Notes: generated by a model not told the origin, from the sequence alone. A DNA stretch of 6,630 bases from Planctomycetota bacterium (GCA_003671065.1 QWPU01000129.1:1-6630), one strand, 5' to 3'; positions 1-6,590 are shown, numbered from the stretch's first letter. A program made the numbers and translations.

Positions 1-2
1 AC

Positions 3-2381
3 GAAAAGCGCATGTTGTTGCGTCTTGGGCGTTGCCTCGAACGATGGATTCCCAGTGTCTCGATCGACGCAGGTTGCGGCGGGATTGATGGCATCGACGC
101 GCGTCGCGCAGGCGCGATGAGCCCAATCGATGCGACACATGATCCAACACATGATCCAACACATGATCCAGCACATGATCCAACACCGCGCACGCCATGC
201 ACGACGCAAGTTCGACAATACGCACCCGTCCTTGTCGGCGACCTCTCAGGCTGCGCCATGCTCTTTCGCACGCTCCATGGATCCGAGCAAACACTCATGG
301 CTCGCATCCGAGACTCCTTTCTTCGAAGAGGCTTCTCTGTTCATCTTGCCACCGCTTCCACAATCGGAGCTGCGACGGCAATCGCTCGGTTTGCGACGAG
401 TGGTTCGACACCGAGCGCACATCGCACCGTGCACGCCATTCGAAGCGGTTGTGAACTCGACGCGCTTGATCCGCTTCGCGTCGAAGCGCTTCGCATATCT
501 CCTCGCGCAATCGAAGCATTGCACTCGGTCGAAGTGCTCACCATCGGGCAACTCGCGCGCCTCAAACGCAGCGGCATCGCAGAGCGTTTCGCAGGGCGAT
601 TTCATGGCGACGACGAACATGCGCGCAAGGTCAACTCAGTAGCGGCTCCCGTGAAGCGCGGCATGAGTGGACGCAACACGCGCAGTCAGTCCGCGCGCAC
701 GAGATCATCGTCTTCACGCACTCAATCATTGCACGGGACGCTGTTCGGTGAGTCTGCTCATGCAATCAGCGAAGAGATAGACCGCATACACAGCAGCGCT
801 TCGAAACTGCAGATCGACGCTGTTGCAGGCATCGATGAAGTCTTGCATCGCTTGGATCAAGCACTCGGGACGCGTCCTGAATCCTTGTGCCCACTTCGCA
901 GTCAAAAACAAATGGTGCTGCGAAGAGTGTTCGACGGACCAGTCCATCAACTCGAAAGCATCTTCGTGGCGTGTGCTGGGATGATCGATGAACTCGTTCG
1001 CGCGCTCGCGCTGCGCCGTGAAGGATTGCGCGCGGCCTCATGGCGCTTTCTGCACGCACCATTTCCCGTCGATCTCTCGACCGATCACGCGCCAGAGGTC
1101 TTTCAGCTCAACACGCATGTGCCGCAAAGTGGATCCACGAATGTAGTCAAAAACTCTGCACCACCGCAGGTCAGAGAGCGCATCCCTCTCGACACACGAA
1201 TCTCGCACACGCACATCGACTTTCGCCTGAGCCGAGCGAGTGCTTCGCGCGTGCATCTGTGGAACATGCTGCGGCCGAAATTGGAAAGACTGTCACTTGA
1301 GTACGCGGTCGAAGAGATCGAATGTCGCATTGATGAAGCAGTGCTGCTTCGATACAGGCAAGGATTCATGCTTGAGGCGCCGACGCGCGAAACGAGCGGA
1401 GCGCCGATGCTTCTTCAGACTGGCGTTGCGACTCTGCAGAAGGCAACTCGCTCAGAGAGTCGAGAAAAACACCACGACGAACGACGAAGTGAATGGATCG
1501 ACATTGTCTCCACGCGTCTTGGTGCATCGCACATGTCACGACCAAGAGGTGCGAGTACTGCCGCAACGGTGCTTGCGCGCGAGTGTTGCGGTTCATCAAG
1601 ACCCGTCGATTGTGAAGGAGCTATGCAGTATGCACAGAGCGATCCCCTCGCTGATGCACATCGCATTGCTGCACCTCGCGCTGATACGCCTCGCGCCATG
1701 GTTGAACGCGCGCGCGTTTCATGCGTTGATCGCGCGGAGACCTTCACGCTGGAGCGCCCGCCTCAACGATTCAAAACGCCCGAATGTGCTTGGCTCAGAG
1801 GAGGTTGTTTCGCAGACTCACTCGCACGCTCAGTCGCGCAGCGGACTGTGTGGTGCTCTGAGAGTCAGCCTTCGCTGCACGCAGAAACGCAGCCGTGGCC
1901 GACGGTTTTTTGGAGAGATCGAACGTGGTTCTTGCATGCAATTGATAGTTGGGAGCGCGTCGCCTCGCCGTGGTGGAAAGCGGAAACTGATCACGCGACG
2001 CATGATCCGACCGCGCCACCAACGCGCATCGCACCATCGGAACATACCGCCCGTGTGAGTGGTCGTGTCTATTCGAGAGTTCAATTCAGAACTCAAGTAC
2101 ACACTATGACGCACACCGAGTCTCGCGGCGGGCTCTGGGTCTTCGTGCAGTGGCCGATGAGTTTTCAGCAACAACGAAGTGTGCACGAGCAGCAGACCAG
2201 CGCATCACTCGGCGCCGCGAGAGCACGAGATCCACCAGCAGTTGTGCCACCGCGTGACCACTCTCTTCACGATCATTCTAGTTGCGGGCACTCCACTCAG
2301 ACACACGACCCGTGGCTGTTGGGTTGTGCCACCGCTCTCCAGAACGGCATCGAACTCGCCGTGCTAGGAGTGTGGGGCTAG
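3..2381 (+). CDS. imuB: ImuB-like Y-family polymerase paralogue, 5'-truncated by the window edge
   Basis: ImuB is the non-catalytic Y-family subunit of the ImuA-ImuB-DnaE2 translesion machinery; it bridges the sliding clamp and DnaE2. The frame is open to the left edge, so the ATG at 12 is probably internal: LLRLGRCLERWIPSVSIDA already matches the mid-palm block, with about 100 residues expected upstream. Numbering from that ATG, the visible blocks are: VLVGDLSGCAMLFR (73-86, the family's LDxTGCAHLFGG block); a helix-hairpin-helix, SVEVLTIGQLARLKRSGIAE (172-191); the little-finger region with LDQALG and PVHQLES (281-348); HIDFRLSRAS to ECRI (401-439); and the C-terminal WPTVFWRDRTWFLHA, SWERVASPWW, RVYSRV and GGLWVFVQ blocks (629-713), ending in a GVWG tail. 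At 789 or more residues it exceeds the usual 500-550. The excess lies in low-complexity insertions at about 21-68, 200-275, 455-570 and 714-780. Catalytic-site status cannot be judged because the N-terminus is missing. Divergence between blocks is high, but no frameshift is seen. The stop is TAG. Confidence 0.86.
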   Translation, partial: EKRMLLRLGRCLERWIPSVSIDAGCGGIDGIDARRAGAMSPIDATHDPTHDPTHDPAHDPTPRTPCTTQVRQYAPVLVGDLSGCAMLFRTLHGSEQTLMARIRDSFLRRGFSVHLATASTIGAATAIARFATSGSTPSAHRTVHAIRSGCELDALDPLRVEALRISPRAIEALHSVEVLTIGQLARLKRSGIAERFAGRFHGDDEHARKVNSVAAPVKRGMSGRNTRSQSARTRSSSSRTQSLHGTLFGESAHAISEEIDRIHSSASKLQIDAVAGIDEVLHRLDQALGTRPESLCPLRSQKQMVLRRVFDGPVHQLESIFVACAGMIDELVRALALRREGLRAASWRFLHAPFPVDLSTDHAPEVFQLNTHVPQSGSTNVVKNSAPPQVRERIPLDTRISHTHIDFRLSRASASRVHLWNMLRPKLERLSLEYAVEEIECRIDEAVLLRYRQGFMLEAPTRETSGAPMLLQTGVATLQKATRSESREKHHDERRSEWIDIVSTRLGASHMSRPRGASTAATVLARECCGSSRPVDCEGAMQYAQSDPLADAHRIAAPRADTPRAMVERARVSCVDRAETFTLERPPQRFKTPECAWLRGGCFADSLARSVAQRTVWCSESQPSLHAETQPWPTVFWRDRTWFLHAIDSWERVASPWWKAETDHATHDPTAPPTRIAPSEHTARVSGRVYSRVQFRTQVHTMTHTESRGGLWVFVQWPMSFQQQRSVHEQQTSASLGAARARDPPAVVPPRDHSLHDHSSCGHSTQTHDPWLLGCATALQNGIELAVLGVWG
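138..185 (+). repeat. Four 12-bp tandem units (CATGATCCAACA) inside imuB
   Basis: Units start at 138, 150, 162 and 174. Units 1, 2 and 4 are identical (CATGATCCAACA) and unit 3 has one change (CATGATCCAGCA). The array encodes HDPT-HDPT-HDPA-HDPT in the imuB frame. It sits in an insertion between the conserved WIPSVSIDA and VLVGDLSGC blocks, where typical ImuB proteins have only a short loop. The near identity of the units indicates recent expansion or homogenisation. Confidence 0.95.
1989..2012 (+). repeat. Two diverged 12-bp units with a solitary CATGATC copy inside imuB
   Basis: Bases 1989-2000 (GATCACGCGACG) and 2001-2012 (CATGATCCGACC) encode DHAT-HDPT. The 11-mer GACGCATGATC at 1997-2007 is exactly the reverse complement of the repeated core of the dnaE2 array at 4238-4285. 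The segment lies between the PWW and RVYSRV blocks of the ImuB C-terminal region, another expected loop. It is short, so by itself it is weak; the shared 11-mer is what supports it. Confidence 0.6.
2256..2312 (+). repeat. Degenerate His/Asp-rich repeat near the imuB 3' end
   Basis: The stretch encodes DHSLHDHSSCGHSTQTHDP, with His/Asp pairs at roughly four-residue spacing that resemble the clear HDPx and DHAx arrays. At DNA level only partial matches remain (CACGATC at 2268-2274, GATCATT at 2271-2277), so it may be an eroded array or simply biased composition. It lies in the insertion before the conserved GVWG tail. Confidence 0.35.
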
Positions 2382-2437
2382 CGCGTTCGGATGAAGTGCA
2401 TGACTCGCAGTGTGCATGCGATTACGGGCAAGAAGAA

Positions 2438-2455
2438 CGCCGCATAAATGCGGTG
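2438..2455. other. Intergenic hairpin between imuB and dnaE2
   Basis: Bases 2438-2444 (CGCCGCA) pair with 2449-2455 (TGCGGTG) through a 7-bp stem with one G-T pair and a TAAA loop. It lies in the middle of the 110-base gap, 36 bases before the dnaE2 ATG. There is no following T-run, so it is not a recognisable intrinsic terminator. It could affect mRNA processing or translation, or be chance in GC-rich DNA. I see no LexA-type palindrome or convincing -35/-10 pair in this gap. Confidence 0.35.
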
Positions 2456-2491
2456 AGTAGCAACACGTGAGCTGAGAGCGAGCAGAACTGC

Positions 2492-5400
2492 ATGCCAGAA
2501 GAACCTCCGCCGAAATGTCACCAGCGTCCGTTGCACGCGCCATTGCACGCGCCATTGCACGCGCTGTTACATACGCCGTTGCACGCGCTAGCGAAGAGCT
2601 CAAGCATTCGAACGCATGTCAGCAAGGCTCCAGCGCAGAAGTGGGGTGAGCTTGCGGTGCTGAGCAACTACACATTTCTCGGTGGCGCGAGTCATCCAGA
2701 GGAACTTGTCGAGCATGCGGCGCGGCTCGGCCACGCGGGGATCGCTCTCACTGACTTCGAAACATTCGGCGGCTCTGTGCGCGCTCATGTTGCGGCGAAA
2801 TCCGCGATCGTGCAGTCGTCAGCACATGCATGTGGAGATGCTGGTTCCATTCGACTCGCGCATGGCACGCGGGTGCGATTTGATATCGATTCGGCGCGCG
2901 ACGACACGCGCGACGACACGCGCAGTCAGCCGCAGCGCGGCCGTGGTTCTTTGGCACGACCTGAACACACGCTCGAAGTGCTGCTTTATGCCACACACCG
3001 AGCGTCATGGGCAACACTCTGTCTCTTGCTCACGCGAGCGCGAAGTCGCGCAGCCGCCGATGCGCTCAAAAATTTCGAGCACGCAGAAGACAGCGAAAGG
3101 AAAGCGAGCACACACCCTCCACCCGACGAACACTCGCGTTCGCAGCAGCGGCGAACACCTGCGCGACTGCACGATCTCATCGAACTGCTTGCCGAGCATC
3201 GCGGCGGAGATGGAGTGCTGGCCGTCATTGTGCCTCCGCGCCTTCCCGCGCAACGGTTTCTTGAAGCCGCCATAGGGGTCGTGCGCATGATGCCAGGTCG
3301 TGTGGCTGTGGCGCTTCGGCGAAGCGATGAACCGAGCGGGGTCGTTGAATCGGAGCGCGCGTGTGTGCTCGCCGACGCGCTTGCTATTCCTGTTGCCGCA
3401 GTGAACGACATCCGCATGCACTGCATCTCGCGTCGACCATTGCTCGACACGCTGCGTTGCATTCGCGACGGGACCACGCTCGAACGCGCGGGCACTCAAA
3501 TCGCGGTCAATGCGGAGCGTCGCTTACGAAACCCAACGGAAATCTTTCGGCGCTACGGCGATCAACCAGAAGCCATCGAAACCGCGTGGCGTTTTCTTGA
3601 GCGAGCATCCGCGTTCTCGCTCGGCGAGTTGCGCTACGAGTATCCCGACGAAATTGTCCCGCAAGGCGTGCCTGCGATGCAGCACTTGCGCGAACTCGTC
3701 TGGAAGGGCGCACGCGAGCGCTATCCGCGCGGTATTCCGCCGAAAGTGGCGCATCAATTTGAACACGAATTCGCCATCATCAATGACCTCGCCTACGCGC
3801 CGTACTTCCTGACGGTGCAAGACATCGTCGCCTTCGCGCGCTCGCGTGGGATTCTCTGTCAAGGTCGCGGGGCAGCGGCAAACAGCGCGGTGTGTTTCGC
3901 GCTCGGTATCACCGCAGTTGATCCAGATCGCGTGGAGGTGCTCTTTGAACGCTTCGTCAGTCGAGAGCGAAGTGAACCACCCGATATCGACATCGATTTC
4001 GAGCATGAGCGTCGCGAGGAGGTCATCCAACACATCTACGCCAAGTACGGACGCCATCGCGCCGCACTCGTCTGTGAAATCATCAGTTACCGCGGGAAGA
4101 GCGCCGTTCGTGATGTCGGCAAAGCGCTTGGATTCGCGCCCGATACCGTCGAGCGTCTCGCGTGCGCGATTGATAGTTGGAGCGGTGGTGGGATTGCTCA
4201 ACGCGATGATCTGTCGGATGAAACACGAGCAGGGACTGATCATGCGTCTGATCATGCGTCTGATCATGCGTTTGATCATGCGCCGCGCGCACTCCATCCC
4301 GACACCATAGAGCGTGTTCGCGCAGCGGGCCTTGATCCTTCAGCGCCTCTTGTTCGTCGTCTCTTGCAACTTGTCGGCGAAATCCTCGGCTTCCCTCGCC
4401 ACCGTTCGCAGCATGTCGGCGGCTTCGTCATCTCGCGTGGCGCGCTTGCGGAGAGCGTTCCCATCGAGAACGCCGCTATGAAAGATCGCACGGTGCTTGA
4501 GTGGGACAAAGATGACATCGAAGCGCTCGGCATGCTCAAGATCGATCTCCTTTCGCTCGGCATGTTGACCGCGATTCGTAAGACCATTGATCTCGTCAAC
4601 AATGATCGTCTCGATGTCGCCGCGGGTGCGCAATGCGATGCAATGACTGACGCGCCCATTGTTCGGCGTGATCTCACCGATGTGAGTCCGCCGCGCGTCG
4701 ATGTGCGTTGCCCGGTGTCGCCGCATGATCCGCATCATGATCCGCTGCATGATCCCCCTCATGAAGAACTTCGCTTCCACTCGATTCCCGCCGAGGATTC
4801 GCAGACATACGACATGATGTGCAAGGCCGACACGATCGGTGTCTTTCAAATCGAATCGCGCGCGCAAATGTCGATGCTTCCGAGGCTTCGTCCGCGTCGT
4901 TTCTATGACCTTGTGATTGAGGTCGCGCTTGTTCGACCTGGTCCCATTCAAGGCGATATGGTGCATCCGTATCTTCGCCGTCGCAATGGCGAGGAAGTGA
5001 CGGAGTATCCGAATGATGCGATTCGCACAGTACTCGGCAGAACGCTAGGAGTGCCGCTGTTTCAAGAACAAGCGATGGCGCTCGCGGTGGTCGCTGCAGG
5101 GTTTAGCGCGGGCAAAGCCGACGAGCTGCGTCGCGCGATCGCGGCGTGGAAACGCAACGGCAATCGCATCGCAGCATTTGGCGCGTCGCTGTTTGAAGGC
5201 ATGACGAGCCGTGGCTACTCGCGGACATTCGCATCACAAGTCTTCGAACAGATCAAAGGATTCGCGGGCTACGGCTTTCCTGAATCACATGCCGCCAGTT
5301 TTGCGTTACTCGTGTACGCAAGCGGTTGGTTGAAGCGCCATCATCCCGCGGCGTTTACTGTTGCGTTGCTCAACAGCCAGCCGCTTGGTTTCTACGCGCC

Positions 5401-6550
5401 CGCGCAACTGCTGCGCGATGCAAAGGAGCACGGCGTGGCGGTGCGCGGCGTCGACATTCATTGCTCGCGCTGGGACTCTGCTCTTGAACGCAGTGAAGAT
5501 CGCGTGCGTGTTGTGCAACGCATGCTCGAGCAAGGGCCGCGCACGGCGCAAGCAGAGACAAGAGGACGCGCGACAGATGACGCGCACGCGAGCCGCTTTG
5601 AACGCTTGCATTCGCGCGGTCGAAGCGGTGTGTTTCATGTCGCCGCGGAGCACATCGCGAATGATGCAGCCATGCGCGTCGAGCCGCTCTGCGCACCGTC
5701 ACCCTGCACCGAGCGTTCCGCAGCGTGCTCAACTATGGGCGAACCAAGTCATCTCCGCTTTCATGTGCCATCGCAAGCGGCAATTCGCCTCGGTATGCGC
5801 ATGGTGCGAGGCCTTGAACCTCTAGAAGCTCAGCGCATTTGCAACGCGGTCGCGCGCTACGGTCCATTTCATCGCATGGATGAACTTCTTGAAATGTCAG
5901 GCGTGCGCGCGCTGTCTCTGCGGCGCCTCGCTGCGGCGGATGCATTCACTTCGATGGGGCTTGATCGTCAGCAAGCGTCATGGCAAATTCTCGCACTTCG
6001 AGATCGCGGGGCGACGCTTTGGTCGTTTGCTAGCGAAGACGCTGTCGCGCCCGACTCGAATGAGCCTCATCGTGATCGCGACGAACTTGAGCCTAATCTG
6101 CCCGTGGTGAGTGATCTGTCAGGAGTCGCGCAAGACTTCGAGTCAACAGGGGTTTCACTCAAGCGCCATCCGTTGGAGTGCATACGCCCACGCCTTCAAC
6201 GCGCTCGCATGGTGCCGTGCTCATTTCTTCGCGATGAATCGCGCACTCCCAAAGGACGCATCGTGACGCTCGCTGGACTTGTTCTTGTTCGCCAGCGACC
6301 GTCCACCGCGAAAGGTGTTGTCTTCATGACCATCGAAGATGAATCGGGTGTGGCCAATCTGATTTTCCGCCCCAAGGTGTACGAACATCTTCGAACTCAA
6401 GTCCGTCACGCAACGGCGATATGTGCGCGCGGAAAGGTGGAGCGGCGCGACGGAGTTGTGCATGTCCTTGTCACAACCGCGCGAAACATCACGCACGCTC
6501 TCGCCGCGGAAGGAGAGACAGCAGCGCCACCTTCGCGCGATTTCCACTGA
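2492..6550 (+). CDS. dnaE2: Error-prone DNA polymerase DnaE2 (ImuC), C-family alpha-subunit paralogue
   Basis: This is the C-family polymerase that performs mutagenic lesion bypass with ImuA/ImuB. Of 1352 residues, 51-310 form a PHP-like domain (SNYTFLGGASHPEELV at 58-73). The palm has CQGRGAAANSAVC (456-468), EPPDIDIDFEHERREEV with catalytic D498 and D500, and LKIDLLSLGML with the third catalytic aspartate, D685. DnaE2 signatures follow: GFPRHRSQHVGGFVISRG (633-650), ADTIGVFQIESRAQMSMLPR, VRPGPIQGDMVHPYLRRR, GVPLFQEQAMALA and YGFPESHAASFALLVYASGWLK (927-948). A tandem helix-hairpin-helix region (about 1093-1160) and an OB fold (about 1250-1335, with VLVRQRPSTAKG) close the protein. Family members are usually about 1020-1090 residues; the excess is an N-terminal extension and insertions near 130-156, 190-225, 563-600, 704-760 and 1000-1092. 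The start is the first ATG after an in-frame TGA at 2468-2470. No good Shine-Dalgarno precedes it, and no convincing later in-frame ATG precedes the PHP domain. It lies 110 bases after imuB. Confidence 0.97.
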   Translation: MPEEPPPKCHQRPLHAPLHAPLHALLHTPLHALAKSSSIRTHVSKAPAQKWGELAVLSNYTFLGGASHPEELVEHAARLGHAGIALTDFETFGGSVRAHVAAKSAIVQSSAHACGDAGSIRLAHGTRVRFDIDSARDDTRDDTRSQPQRGRGSLARPEHTLEVLLYATHRASWATLCLLLTRARSRAAADALKNFEHAEDSERKASTHPPPDEHSRSQQRRTPARLHDLIELLAEHRGGDGVLAVIVPPRLPAQRFLEAAIGVVRMMPGRVAVALRRSDEPSGVVESERACVLADALAIPVAAVNDIRMHCISRRPLLDTLRCIRDGTTLERAGTQIAVNAERRLRNPTEIFRRYGDQPEAIETAWRFLERASAFSLGELRYEYPDEIVPQGVPAMQHLRELVWKGARERYPRGIPPKVAHQFEHEFAIINDLAYAPYFLTVQDIVAFARSRGILCQGRGAAANSAVCFALGITAVDPDRVEVLFERFVSRERSEPPDIDIDFEHERREEVIQHIYAKYGRHRAALVCEIISYRGKSAVRDVGKALGFAPDTVERLACAIDSWSGGGIAQRDDLSDETRAGTDHASDHASDHAFDHAPRALHPDTIERVRAAGLDPSAPLVRRLLQLVGEILGFPRHRSQHVGGFVISRGALAESVPIENAAMKDRTVLEWDKDDIEALGMLKIDLLSLGMLTAIRKTIDLVNNDRLDVAAGAQCDAMTDAPIVRRDLTDVSPPRVDVRCPVSPHDPHHDPLHDPPHEELRFHSIPAEDSQTYDMMCKADTIGVFQIESRAQMSMLPRLRPRRFYDLVIEVALVRPGPIQGDMVHPYLRRRNGEEVTEYPNDAIRTVLGRTLGVPLFQEQAMALAVVAAGFSAGKADELRRAIAAWKRNGNRIAAFGASLFEGMTSRGYSRTFASQVFEQIKGFAGYGFPESHAASFALLVYASGWLKRHHPAAFTVALLNSQPLGFYAPAQLLRDAKEHGVAVRGVDIHCSRWDSALERSEDRVRVVQRMLEQGPRTAQAETRGRATDDAHASRFERLHSRGRSGVFHVAAEHIANDAAMRVEPLCAPSPCTERSAACSTMGEPSHLRFHVPSQAAIRLGMRMVRGLEPLEAQRICNAVARYGPFHRMDELLEMSGVRALSLRRLAAADAFTSMGLDRQQASWQILALRDRGATLWSFASEDAVAPDSNEPHRDRDELEPNLPVVSDLSGVAQDFESTGVSLKRHPLECIRPRLQRARMVPCSFLRDESRTPKGRIVTLAGLVLVRQRPSTAKGVVFMTIEDESGVANLIFRPKVYEHLRTQVRHATAICARGKVERRDGVVHVLVTTARNITHALAAEGETAAPPSRDFH
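2531..2590 (+). repeat. Five 12-bp tandem units in the 5' end of dnaE2
   Basis: Units start at 2531, 2543, 2555, 2567 and 2579: TTGCACGCGCCA twice, TTGCACGCGCTG, a diverged TTACATACGCCG, and TTGCACGCGCTA. They encode LHAP-LHAP-LHAL-LHTP-LHAL, residues 14-33 of the DnaE2 N-terminal extension, ahead of the PHP domain. The unit sequence differs from the CATGATC family, but the period and the His-containing tetrapeptide are the same. If translation begins at 2492, the array is part of the protein; no later in-frame ATG precedes the PHP domain. Confidence 0.93.
2897..2923 (+). repeat. Two identical 12-bp units in the dnaE2 PHP region
   Basis: CGCGACGACACG occurs at 2897-2908 and 2909-2920, followed by a CGC start of a third unit. 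It encodes RDDT-RDDT-R (residues 136-144) in a loop of the PHP-like domain just after the HGTRVRFDI strand. With only two copies the array is minimal, but it has the same 12-bp period as the others. Confidence 0.75.
4238..4285 (-). repeat. Four 12-bp units carrying CATGATC in inverted orientation inside dnaE2
   Basis: GATCATG, the reverse complement of CATGATC, starts at 4238, 4250, 4262 and 4274. The units are GATCATGCGTCT twice, GATCATGCGTTT and GATCATGCGCCG. On the plus strand they encode DHAS-DHAS-DHAF-DHAP (residues 583-598). The array lies between the VGKALGF helix and the RVRAAGLDP block of the polymerase core, in a segment absent from typical DnaE2. Strand is given as minus because the family heptamer reads CATGATC on that strand. 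Confidence 0.95.
4724..4766 (+). repeat. Three and a half 12-bp CATGATC units inside dnaE2
   Basis: CATGATC starts at 4724, 4736 and 4748, and a partial CATGA starts at 4760. The units are CATGATCCGCAT, CATGATCCGCTG and CATGATCCCCCT. They encode HDPH-HDPL-HDPP-HE (residues 745-758), immediately before the conserved FHSIPAEDSQTYDMM block. The heptamer is invariant while the other five bases vary, so drift has spared the core or the core is what is copied. Confidence 0.94.
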
Positions 6551-6573
6551 ACATGCCGCGTGAGTAGCGCGCA

Positions 6574-6590
6574 AAACTCAACGCGAGTTT
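6574..6590. terminator. Weak hairpin 24 bases after dnaE2, possible terminator
   Basis: AAACTC (6574-6579) and GAGTTT (6585-6590) form a 6-bp stem around an AACGC loop. The stem is A/T-rich and the right arm ends in only three Ts, so it would be a poor intrinsic terminator. Its position just after the dnaE2 TGA is the main argument for it. Otherwise nothing recognisable lies in 6551-6630. Confidence 0.22.

Noticed and set aside
12..14. ATG at 12 as the true imuB start
   Set aside because: The frame is open to the window edge, the residues right after it already match an internal ImuB block, and the N-terminal palm motifs are missing, so the gene must begin upstream.
138..185. CRISPR-like array
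   Set aside because: Units are 12 bp with no spacers and lie in frame in a coding gene; this is a minisatellite, not a CRISPR.
1240..2058. Plus-strand open frame of 272 codons in a second frame of imuB
   Set aside because: The overlapping imuB frame carries conserved family blocks on both sides and throughout; this frame has Arg/Cys-rich composition typical of a shadow in GC-rich DNA.
2351..2671. The residues ELAVL occur both at the ImuB C-terminus and at the start of the DnaE2 PHP block
   Set aside because: Codons differ and each stretch aligns with its own family's conserved block; a shared five-residue match is most likely chance.
3524..4297. Minus-strand open frame of 257 codons, beginning with a MIRR repeat
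   Set aside because: It lies wholly inside the conserved catalytic core of dnaE2, and its repetitive start is simply the reverse complement of the 12-bp array. It resembles no family.
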